Shown here one piece after another: positions 6,949-14,116 of a stretch of DNA of 33,141 nucleotides. The stretch is from an uncultured Prevotellaceae bacterium (GTDB taxonomy: Bacteria; Bacteroidota; Bacteroidia; Bacteroidales; Bacteroidaceae), in NCBI GenBank assembly GCA_900320585.1, contig ONSV01000035.1, positions 1-33,141 on the forward strand. Reading direction: 5' to 3'. The number at the start of each line of letters is the position of its first letter. The first letter of the stretch is position 1. A program made the translations under genes and the position numbers. The notes beneath the pieces were generated by a model that did no database searches, was not told the origin of the DNA, and worked only from the letters and a program-made list of their open reading frames with translations.

Positions 6949-9900
6949 TTAGAATGAAACATTGAGTCCGAATGTGATGTTCACGGGGATAGGATAGCCG
7001 AAGTTGGCGTTCTCAGGGTCTACGCCGGTGAACTTGCTGCTCTTGATGGTGAGCAGGTTCTGGGCGGAGATATACATGCGCAGGCGGCTCATGTAGAGCT
7101 TTTCGGCGATGCTCTTCGGGAAGTTGTAGCCCAACTGCACAGTGCGCAGCTTGGCATAGCTTCCGTTCTCTACGAAGAAGCTGCTGACGCGCTTCTCGTT
7201 GTTGTTGTCCATCGTGCTGATGGCGGGAATGTTCGAACCCATGTTAGTGGGGCTCCAGGCATCGAGCAGGCGCTGGCCTTTGTTCAGGTTGGAGATGTTC
7301 AGACCGCTCCAGAGGTCGGTCTCTTTCTTCAGGTCGCTGATGACGTCGACGCCCTGCACACCCTGCCAGAACATGGTGAAGTCAACGTTCTTGTACTGCA
7401 GGTAGATGTTCAAACCCCAGGTGAAGTCGGGCACGGGAGAGTAAATCCATTTCTGGTCTTTCTCGTTGATGACATTGTCGCCGTTGAGGTCCTTCCAGCG
7501 GATGCGGCCCAGGCCGGCACCGTTCTGGGTGGCGTGGTTGTCAATCTCTTCCTGGCTCTTGAACACGCCGTCGTAGACGTAGCCCACCTGCGAGCCCATG
7601 GGGTGGCCTACCACGCTCTCCACGCCGTTGCCACCGAATGTGCCGTTGGCGGCGATGGTCTCGGGCAGCTTGGTCACCTCATTCCTATAGGTGCCGATGT
7701 TGCCAGCGATGTCGTACTGGAAGTTGCCGATGTTGCCACGGTAGCCCACGTTGAACTCCAGACCGTTGTTCTCCATCTCGCCGGCGTTGATCCATTGCGA
7801 GGAGCCTTCGCCCATCACGCCGATACCGGGCATGTAGACCAGAATGTCGGTGGTCTTCTTGTGATACCACTCAAACGATCCATAGAGTGCGTTGTGGAAG
7901 AAGCCAAAGTCGAAACCGATGTTGGTCTGGGTCGTGGTCTCCCACTTCAGGTCGTCGTTGCCCAACTGGTTGCGCTTGAAACCGCTGGCCAGCTGCTGGC
8001 CGCCGTTGGTGCCCTCGATGTCGTAGCTCGTACCGTAGCTCTGTCCGCCGAAGCCTGCCTCGCCGTAGTTGCTCACATAGAGTGTGTAGCGGGCAATGTT
8101 GTCAATCTCCTGGTTACCAGTCTGACCCCATGAGGCACGCAGCTTCAGGTTGTCAATCCAGTTGATGCCGCTCATGAACTTCTCCTGGTTGATACGCCAG
8201 CCTGCGGCTACCGAGGGGAACGTACCGTAGCGGTTGTTGCGGCCAAAGCGGCTACTGCCGTCGTAACGCATGGTGAGGCTGAGGAGATAGCGGTCGTCGT
8301 AGGAGTAGTTCAGCTTTCCGAAGTAGGAAACGAGGGTGTAGCCACCGCCCGAACCATAGGCTTCCGACTCGCCAACACCGGCGTCGGGCCACATATAGTC
8401 GGTATTCAGTACGGCAAAGTCATACTGCTTGCCGCTGAACCATTTGTCGTCCTCGCGGTTGATCTCAGTACCGATCATGGCGTCGCCACGATGAAGGCCT
8501 TTCTCAAATTTGTAAGTAGCCACGAGGTTCCACATCCATTTGGTCCAATGCTCTTGCTTGCCCTCCACGGCATTGGTCGAGTTGGCCACAGTGCCTTCGG
8601 TGATGGGATAGGTGAAGATGCGCTGTTCTTTCTGGGCATAGTCAATACCGAACGTGGTCTTGAGGTTGAAGTCCTTGAAAGGATTCACGTTGATGAAGGC
8701 GTCGCCAAACGCGCGCCAGTAAGTATAGCGGTTGTCGCTGTTGCGCTTGAGTCGGGCGAGGGGGTTCTCGCGGTCGGGATAGCCGCCAACGGGACCAGCG
8801 AACTCACCGTCTCTCGTATAGACGGGGAGCGATGGGTTGAATTGCAGCACGTTCTCCAGGAAACCGCCGGGAGCCTGTACCTCACTGGTGCGGTTGATGG
8901 TGAAATGCTCGCCCACGGTCACGATGTCGCGGTCGTTGATGCGCACCAGCTTGTAGTCCGAGTTCATACGGCCCGAGAAGCGCTCGAAGTCGGAATACTT
9001 GATGATACCTTTATTATTATAGTAGCCAAGTGAGAAGAATGAGGTGCCGCGCTCCGAACCGTTGCTCAGCGACACGTTGTACTGCTGGGCCAGGCCGGTG
9101 CGGGTGGTCTGGTCAAACCAGTCGGTGTCGGCAGCGGGGGTAGTGCCGGCCAGGTCGAGATACTTGCTCATGGTGATGTTGTTCAGTACGGGCACACCTT
9201 TCTGGTCGTAACTCCAGTCGTAGTGGTAGCCCAGACCGTTCTGGTTGGGGTCGAGGCCGTCGTTCACGTAGCCTTGCCACATCACCTGTCCGAACTGCTT
9301 GGCGTTGAGCACTTCCATCTTGTGGGCGTAGGTCTGCATCGAAATGCTGCCGTCGAAGTCGATGTGCACCTTGCCCTCCTTGCCTTTCTTCGTCGTGATG
9401 ATAATCACACCGTTGGCGGCACGCGAACCGTAGATAGAGGCCGAGGCGGCATCCTTCAACACCTGGATCGACTCGATGTCGTTGCCGTTAAGCTCGTGCA
9501 TGCCGGCTTTCGTGGGCACACCGTCGATGATGTAGAGGGGGTCGTTGTTGTTGAGCGTACCGATACCACGGATACGCACGGTGGCAGAACCTGAGGGCGA
9601 ACCGTCGGCTGCGATGTTCATGCCCGGCACACGGCCCTGCATGGCCTTGATGGGGTTGTTCTCGTTCTGCTTGGCCAAGTCATCGACACTCACCGTCGAG
9701 ATGGCGCCTGTCAGGTCGGCCTTTCTCTGGGTGGTATAGCCCACAACCACCAGTTCGTTGAGCGACTGGGCATGTTCGTTGAGCGACTGGGCATCTTCCT
9801 TGATGACAACCCGCATGCCGTCGGCGGCGGGCAGTTCCTGTGAGATGTAACCGATGTAGGAGATGACCAGAGTCTTGCCGGCCTCTACATTCAGTTTGAA

Positions 9901-10077
9901 GTTGCCATCAAAGTCGGTCACCGTGCCATTCGAGGTGTCCTTTTCCATCACGGTGGCACCTATGATGCCTTCACCGAGGTCGTCGACCACCGTTCCCGTG
10001 ATCTCCGTTTGCGAGTAGATGGCTGTACTCACAAAAAGGAGAACGAAACTTAGCAACGCTTTTCTTAGCTGTTCCAT
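6949..10077 (-). CDS. susC-like: SusC-family TonB-dependent oligosaccharide importer, 1042 aa
   Basis: The protein has a signal peptide (1-22, ending IYSQ), an N-terminal carboxypeptidase-regulatory-like beta domain (about 25-95, ITGTVVDDLGEGIIGATV), a TonB box region (ELVVVGYTTQ, 108-117), a plug (NPIKAMQGRVPG, IRGIGTLNNNDPLYIIDGVP, DIESIQVLKDAASASIYGSR, GVIIITTKKG) and a long beta-barrel ending in NITFGLNVSF with a terminal aromatic. Just before the TonB box a 7-residue segment is duplicated (AQSLNEH then AQSLNEL, residues 96-109) by an in-frame 21-bp tandem repeat. First gene of the PUL operon; it sits divergently from the sensor-regulator and is predicted to import fructo-oligosaccharides with its SusD partner. 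Length is typical for the family. Confidence 0.95.
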   Translation of the reverse strand: MEQLRKALLSFVLLFVSTAIYSQTEITGTVVDDLGEGIIGATVMEKDTSNGTVTDFDGNFKLNVEAGKTLVISYIGYISQELPAADGMRVVIKEDAQSLNEHAQSLNELVVVGYTTQRKADLTGAISTVSVDDLAKQNENNPIKAMQGRVPGMNIAADGSPSGSATVRIRGIGTLNNNDPLYIIDGVPTKAGMHELNGNDIESIQVLKDAASASIYGSRAANGVIIITTKKGKEGKVHIDFDGSISMQTYAHKMEVLNAKQFGQVMWQGYVNDGLDPNQNGLGYHYDWSYDQKGVPVLNNITMSKYLDLAGTTPAADTDWFDQTTRTGLAQQYNVSLSNGSERGTSFFSLGYYNNKGIIKYSDFERFSGRMNSDYKLVRINDRDIVTVGEHFTINRTSEVQAPGGFLENVLQFNPSLPVYTRDGEFAGPVGGYPDRENPLARLKRNSDNRYTYWRAFGDAFINVNPFKDFNLKTTFGIDYAQKEQRIFTYPITEGTVANSTNAVEGKQEHWTKWMWNLVATYKFEKGLHRGDAMIGTEINREDDKWFSGKQYDFAVLNTDYMWPDAGVGESEAYGSGGGYTLVSYFGKLNYSYDDRYLLSLTMRYDGSSRFGRNNRYGTFPSVAAGWRINQEKFMSGINWIDNLKLRASWGQTGNQEIDNIARYTLYVSNYGEAGFGGQSYGTSYDIEGTNGGQQLASGFKRNQLGNDDLKWETTTQTNIGFDFGFFHNALYGSFEWYHKKTTDILVYMPGIGVMGEGSSQWINAGEMENNGLEFNVGYRGNIGNFQYDIAGNIGTYRNEVTKLPETIAANGTFGGNGVESVVGHPMGSQVGYVYDGVFKSQEEIDNHATQNGAGLGRIRWKDLNGDNVINEKDQKWIYSPVPDFTWGLNIYLQYKNVDFTMFWQGVQGVDVISDLKKETDLWSGLNISNLNKGQRLLDAWSPTNMGSNIPAISTMDNNNEKRVSSFFVENGSYAKLRTVQLGYNFPKSIAEKLYMSRLRMYISAQNLLTIKSSKFTGVDPENANFGYPIPVNITFGLNVSF
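9754..9795 (-). repeat. 21-bp in-frame tandem duplication beside the SusC TonB box
   Basis: Two adjacent 21-bp units (9754-9774 and 9775-9795) are identical except for their last base. They encode AQSLNEH and AQSLNEL immediately before the TonB box. Typical SusC proteins carry this DAQSLNE-type segment once, so this looks like a local duplication that keeps the frame. Confidence 0.9.
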
Positions 10078-10126
10078 TTTTGCTCTTTTAAAGGGTTAGT
10101 AATAGTTGGTTGAACATAATTTGTGG

Positions 10127-10134
10127 CAAATTTA
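10127..10134 (-). promoter_or_regulatory. -7 box of the susC operon promoter
   Basis: Minus-strand TAAATTTG matches TAnnTTTG. Predicted transcription start is near 10120, giving a leader of about 43 nt to the susC ATG. I see no good -33 element, as expected for a promoter needing an activator. Confidence 0.6.
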
Positions 10135-10159
10135 TCCTTATTTTAATAAGAGGAATCCT

Positions 10160-10199
10160 AAAAATGTTACATCGGTTATTAAAAATGTTACCATGTTAC
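10160..10199. promoter_or_regulatory. Candidate operator: ATGTTAC repeats upstream of susC
   Basis: ATGTTAC occurs three times, at 10164-10170, 10185-10191 and 10193-10199. The first two are part of an 11-bp direct repeat AAAAATGTTAC with start points 21 bp apart (two helical turns). The array spans about -40 to -80 relative to the predicted susC start, where an AraC-type activator would bind. The divergent regulator ends in an AraC domain. The rest of 10078-10497 is AT-rich and I see no gene in it. Confidence 0.5.
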
Positions 10200-10426
10200 A
10201 ATCCCTACCGTCTTAGTCGAAATCGTTTATCACAGCCATTTTTTGTAAGGAAACCGGCGAAATAACACGATTTTTGCTATCTCCCATTCTCTATTTGAGG
10301 TTTTGCGCCACTTATTCGACTTTCGCAAGCAGAATGAACATATATATTTCTTACATTTTGATATAAAATTGAAATGGCTTCTTATTTTTTAAACCTTTGA
10401 TCTTCGGAATTAAGGAAACAAATTTG

Positions 10427-10434
10427 TAACTTTG
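10427..10434 (+). promoter_or_regulatory. -7 box of the hybrid sensor gene
   Basis: TAACTTTG matches TAnnTTTG, with predicted start near 10441. Because this box covers the TTG at 10432, that codon cannot be the translation start of the regulator, which moves the start to the ATG at 10498 or 10528. Confidence 0.6.
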
Positions 10435-10497
10435 CGTTCGAGGAGTCAAAGGCTTCTACAGTTTTTTGGAGGAACAAAATTATCATCTTTACTGACC

Positions 10498-12741
10498 ATG
10501 AACATAGCGTTAAGTCGGAAACCCACCATGGTGATAGGGTGTATAAAAAGAATTATTTTTTCCAATCTTTTCTTGTTGGCGGCATTGATGGCCTTGCTGA
10601 CATCTTGCTCCAATGGCGAGAAGGTTTATAAAATTGGTGTGTCGCAATGTTCAAAGGGTCGTTGGCGCGACAAAGTCAATAATGAGATGCTGGCTGCCCA
10701 ACACTTGTACGAGCAGAACGTGAAGGTGAGCATTGCCAGTTCCGACGACGACACCCAGCAGCAAATCAACCAAATCGACAGCCTGGTCAATTCTGGCATC
10801 GACCTATTGGTGGTGGCGCCCAATGAGGCCGCTCCCATCGCCGAGGCCATTGCCAAGGTGAAGGCAAAGGGCATTCCTGTCATTTGCTTCGACCGTAAGA
10901 CGGAGACCGATGACTATACGGCCTTTATCGGTGGCAACAATGTGGAGGCGGGGAAGGCTGTCGCCGTGAATGCCATCGATGTGGCTCATTCGCTGACGGC
11001 AGGCGGACACAAGCCTTTGGTACTGGAGGTGACGGCGGCCATGAGCTCTACACCGGCTCGCGAGCGCCACCAGGGATTCGAGCAGACCATGAAAGGCCAT
11101 GACGAACTGGAATATGTATGGCACGAGGCCGACTGGAGCTCGGAGGAGACTTATCGGATCGTGGCCGAACAGATCAAGACGGGGCATTTGCCCGATATCG
11201 TGTTCTGCCACAACGACGGTATGGCCACAGGGGCATACAAGGCGGTAGTGGAGACGGGCACAGAGGGCAAAGTCAGGATTATGGGCATCGACGGCATGCC
11301 TGGCGAGGGGTTGGACTATGTGCAGTTCGGCCATCAGATAGCTACCTATGTCTATCCTACGGGAGGCGAGGAGATTGTGAGGCTGGCGCTTGACATCCTG
11401 ACCGGAAAGCCCTACAACAAGGAGAATACCCTGCAGGGCATTCTGGTAGTGCCTGAGAATGTGTGGCCCATCACCACCACCACCACAGAGCTGCTGAAGG
11501 AGAAAGAGAATCTGGTTACCATCCAGAACAAGCTGGAGGACTATTTTGGATTGTACAATGCGCAAGGCAAGATTATCCTGGCCTGCCTCTTTGCCATGTT
11601 GCTGCTTGCTGCGGGTCTTTTGCTCATCTGGCGGGCTGTTCGTCAGACTCGGAAAGCCAATAGGCGCATCCAGGCGATACACGACGAGCAAACGGCTTTC
11701 TATACCAACGCACGGCATCAGCTGCGCACTCCGCTCACCTTGGTGGCAGGTCCTGTCAAGCAGATACAGGAGGCTCATGTGCTGAAGGGCGAGTGGCAGG
11801 AAATCATCGATATCGTGAGTAGGAATGTCGCCCAACTGGAAACAGTCGTCTCTGATGTTCTGAATTTCAAAATGGGTGAGGTGCAGGCCGTGGTCGATGA
11901 CGAGACGGCAGAGTCGGCCACGCCACAAAAGTCTTTGGGAGAGAATTTGCAGGAGACTCGCCTGGCGATGATGAAGCAGGACGATGCAGAGGAACTGTCG
12001 AACGTGCTGATCGTGGACGACAATGCCGATATGCGGCGCTATCTCCGCACCTTGTTGGCCGACAAGTTCTATGTCCTCGAGGCTCCCGATGGTCAGAGTG
12101 GCTTGAAACTGGCACGGGAGTGCGTGCCCGACATCGTGGTCAGCGACGTGATGATGCCCGTGATGGATGGCCTGCAGTTCTGCAAGAAACTCAAGGAGGA
12201 TGGCATCACCAGCCATATCCCCGTCATCCTGCTTACCGCACGAAGCACCGACTCGCAGCAGATGGAAGGCTATGAGCATGGCGCCGATGCCTACCTCACA
12301 AAACCTTTCAACGCTCAACTGCTCATTGCCCGCATCTATAACCTGCTGAAGAACCGACAGCAGTTGAGCATTCCGGCCGATGCCAAAACTGAAGAGCCGA
12401 AGTCGCCACTGAGCACGCAGGACAAACTGTTCTTTGACACGCTGAAAGAGGTGTTCCTGCGCAATATGTCGAATCCTGAACTGAAGATGGACGACCTTGG
12501 CGACGAACTGGGTATGAGCCGTGTGCAGCTGTATCGCAAGGTGAAGGCCCTTACCGGCATATCTCCTGTAGAACTCCTGCGAGAGATGCGCCTGCAACGT
12601 GCCTATAACTTGGTCAACACCACTACCAAGAGCATCTCCGAGATTGCCTACGAGGTGGGTTTCCATACACCCAGCTACTTCTCGAATTGTTTCAAAAAGC
12701 AATATGGACAATATCCTACGGAGCTGAGAGAGAAGAATTAG
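10498..12741 (+). CDS. Hybrid two-component regulator with sugar-binding sensor but no ATPase domain, 747 aa
   Basis: Domains in order: N-terminal membrane segment (about 19-37, ending LLTSC); periplasmic sugar-binding domain of the RbsB type (45-330; IGVSQC, LLVVAPNEAAPI, VICFDRKT, HNDGMATGAYKAV, IMGIDGMPG); TM helix (358-379); HisKA helices with phospho-acceptor His407 (ARHQLRTPLTLV); response-regulator receiver (502-618; LIVDDNADMRR, phospho-acceptor Asp550, TKPF Lys602); AraC helix-turn-helix (about 645-747). The HATPase_c domain is absent: only about 42 residues separate HisKA from the receiver, with no N box or glycine-rich G boxes. BT1754, the fructose-sensing homologue, is roughly 200 residues longer as I recall. 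The gene is divergent from susC. The ATG at 10498 is chosen because an upstream TTG lies in the promoter; 10528 is an alternative. Confidence 0.9.
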   Translation: MNIALSRKPTMVIGCIKRIIFSNLFLLAALMALLTSCSNGEKVYKIGVSQCSKGRWRDKVNNEMLAAQHLYEQNVKVSIASSDDDTQQQINQIDSLVNSGIDLLVVAPNEAAPIAEAIAKVKAKGIPVICFDRKTETDDYTAFIGGNNVEAGKAVAVNAIDVAHSLTAGGHKPLVLEVTAAMSSTPARERHQGFEQTMKGHDELEYVWHEADWSSEETYRIVAEQIKTGHLPDIVFCHNDGMATGAYKAVVETGTEGKVRIMGIDGMPGEGLDYVQFGHQIATYVYPTGGEEIVRLALDILTGKPYNKENTLQGILVVPENVWPITTTTTELLKEKENLVTIQNKLEDYFGLYNAQGKIILACLFAMLLLAAGLLLIWRAVRQTRKANRRIQAIHDEQTAFYTNARHQLRTPLTLVAGPVKQIQEAHVLKGEWQEIIDIVSRNVAQLETVVSDVLNFKMGEVQAVVDDETAESATPQKSLGENLQETRLAMMKQDDAEELSNVLIVDDNADMRRYLRTLLADKFYVLEAPDGQSGLKLARECVPDIVVSDVMMPVMDGLQFCKKLKEDGITSHIPVILLTARSTDSQQMEGYEHGADAYLTKPFNAQLLIARIYNLLKNRQQLSIPADAKTEEPKSPLSTQDKLFFDTLKEVFLRNMSNPELKMDDLGDELGMSRVQLYRKVKALTGISPVELLREMRLQRAYNLVNTTTKSISEIAYEVGFHTPSYFSNCFKKQYGQYPTELREKN

Positions 12742-12818
12742 CGGGAAAATGTAACTCTCGCAAGTGGAAAGGAGTAGCGCACCCCAATAAGCTCAATGGT
12801 TGTTGGCTGTGGTAATGT

Positions 12819-12858
12819 CTGAACTTCTGAACTTCTGAACTTCTGAACTCCTGAAAAA
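12819..12858. repeat. 8-bp tandem repeat, CTGAACTT x4
   Basis: Units CTGAACTT at 12819, 12827 and 12835, CTGAACTC at 12843, and a decayed fifth unit CTGAAAAA at 12851. The array sits in the short gap before the 12877 gene. I see no promoter match in 12742-12876. Confidence 0.85.
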
Positions 12859-12876
12859 AAACTAAACTGGTTCCAG

Positions 12877-13245
12877 ATGAAAAAACTATTGCTCATCGCC
12901 GTCTTGTCGCTCTTGTCTGCCAGTCTGCAGGCGCAAGGCATCAGTTATATTGAGACAACGAGGTCGTGGTACTATCTCTACGACCAGAATGGGAAGAAAA
13001 TCAAGGGCCTCAGCACCACCATCGGCGAACTGCAGGGCTACAGTGCCTCGTTCTTTGTCGTGAAAAGCGGGTCGTGGTATTATCTCTACGACTCGAAGGG
13101 CAACAAGACCAAGGCCATGAGCGTCTCAATGGTAGGCAAGGTGCTGTCGGTGGCCGGCGACACCTTCACCAGTCAGGTGGGCTCATGGATTTACACATGG
13201 GATAAGGAAGGAAAGAAAATCGCTGTGAGAGCAGCACAACATTAA
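12877..13245 (+). CDS. Small secreted protein with three WYYLYD-type repeats, 122 aa
   Basis: I do not recognise a named family. A clear Sec signal peptide (1-20, ending SLQAQ) precedes three repeats spaced 36-37 residues apart: SWYYLYDQNGKKIK (30-43), SWYYLYDSKGNKTK (66-79) and SWIYTWDKEGKKIA (103-116). Each looks like a beta-hairpin with aromatic strands and a charged turn, so the protein may be a small beta-repeat fold in the periplasm or outside. It has no lipobox. The ATG at 12877 follows a Bacteroidota-like A-rich leader. Its stop is 5 bp before the DUF169 gene, so the two are probably co-transcribed. No function can be assigned. Confidence 0.75.
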   Translation: MKKLLLIAVLSLLSASLQAQGISYIETTRSWYYLYDQNGKKIKGLSTTIGELQGYSASFFVVKSGSWYYLYDSKGNKTKAMSVSMVGKVLSVAGDTFTSQVGSWIYTWDKEGKKIAVRAAQH

Positions 13246-13250
13246 GGCTT

Positions 13251-13961
13251 ATGGATATCAAGAACTTTATCTGCATTTATCAGGAGGCTTTCGGCTATAA
13301 GACACAGTTGCCACTGCTGTTCGGCTATAGTGACCAACCTGTTGCACCGACCGAAAAGATCGGTGGGTGTTTCTTCAAGGGCCTGCAGGCTGCCAGGGAG
13401 GGCACGCCGGTGAGCCTCAGCGCGGATGTCATCGGCTGTGGTGGCGGCAAACTCTATACGGGTTTCTCCGACATGCCGGAAAGGGTGCCTGGCTTCGTGT
13501 CGTTGAAGGAACGATACAAGAAAACGCCCGAGATGGTGGTCGACTATATCCAGGGCCTTGGGATGAAGAGGGCTGAAAAGCCTTTCCTGAACTTCGTCAG
13601 AATCGACAAGGCCGATTCGTTCGAGGGCACGGAAGGGGTGTTGTTCTATGCCACGCCCGACATGCTTTCTGGGTTGTGCGGATGGGCTTTTTACGACACG
13701 AATGAGCCTGATGCCGTGGTGTCGCTTTTCGGTTCGGGCTGCAGCACGGTGGTTTCGATGACGGTGGTGGAGAACGAGCGAAAGGGCCACCGCTGCTTCC
13801 TGGGCCTTTTCGACCCCTCGGTCCGTCCTTGGATAGGGAAGAACGAACTGGGCTTCACCATTCCCTTCAGCCGTTTCGTGCAGATGATGGACACCATGCG
13901 CCACTGCTTCCTCTTTGGCACCCATGCCTGGGAGAAAATCAGGAGAAGGATAGAGGAGTGA
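13251..13961 (+). CDS. DUF169 family protein, 236 aa
   Basis: The sequence matches what I know of DUF169 (PF02596), an uncharacterised family. It has an N-terminal LPLLFGYSDQPV segment, a cysteine region GGCFFKG (38-44), the conserved GCGGGKLYTGF motif (62-72), and a second cysteine motif LFGSGCSTVV near residue 170. It has no signal peptide or membrane segment, so it is probably cytoplasmic. The conserved cysteines suggest metal or cofactor binding, but this is inference. The ATG follows the upstream small secreted gene by 5 bp, an operon-like spacing, although one product is exported and the other is not. Confidence 0.75.
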   Translation: MDIKNFICIYQEAFGYKTQLPLLFGYSDQPVAPTEKIGGCFFKGLQAAREGTPVSLSADVIGCGGGKLYTGFSDMPERVPGFVSLKERYKKTPEMVVDYIQGLGMKRAEKPFLNFVRIDKADSFEGTEGVLFYATPDMLSGLCGWAFYDTNEPDAVVSLFGSGCSTVVSMTVVENERKGHRCFLGLFDPSVRPWIGKNELGFTIPFSRFVQMMDTMRHCFLFGTHAWEKIRRRIEE

Positions 13962-13998
13962 GCGCGCCTGAATGGTGCATTAGTGGTCGCTTGCGCTC
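13960..13998 (+). terminator. Possible terminator after the DUF169 gene
   Basis: GAGCGC (13960-13965) pairs with GCGCTC (13993-13998) and is followed by AAAATCTTTTATTTG. The stem is short with a long loop and overlaps the stop codon. The remainder of 13999-14116 holds no gene; it contains AGGATTTT motifs and CTCTGCGACTCTCTGCG, a sequence type I have seen dispersed in related genomes. Confidence 0.3.
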
Positions 13999-14116
13999 AA
14001 AATCTTTTATTTGTGTCGAAAAACAGACCAGAAGCCAGGCATCAATCAATTTTGAAGGATTTTCCTCAAGATTTTGCAGGATTTTGAGCTCTGCGACTCT
14101 CTGCGTCATAGCTCGT

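Noticed and set aside
10432-10497. N-terminal extension of the hybrid regulator from the TTG at 10432
   Set aside because: The TTG overlaps the predicted -7 box, so it would not be transcribed from that promoter.
10804-12711. 635-codon minus-strand open frame over the hybrid regulator
   Set aside because: It is antisense to clear sensor, receiver and AraC motifs and shows no domain of its own.
14084-14107. CTCTGCGACTCTCTGCG as a gene or regulatory site
   Set aside because: It looks like a dispersed low-complexity motif; nothing nearby supports a function.
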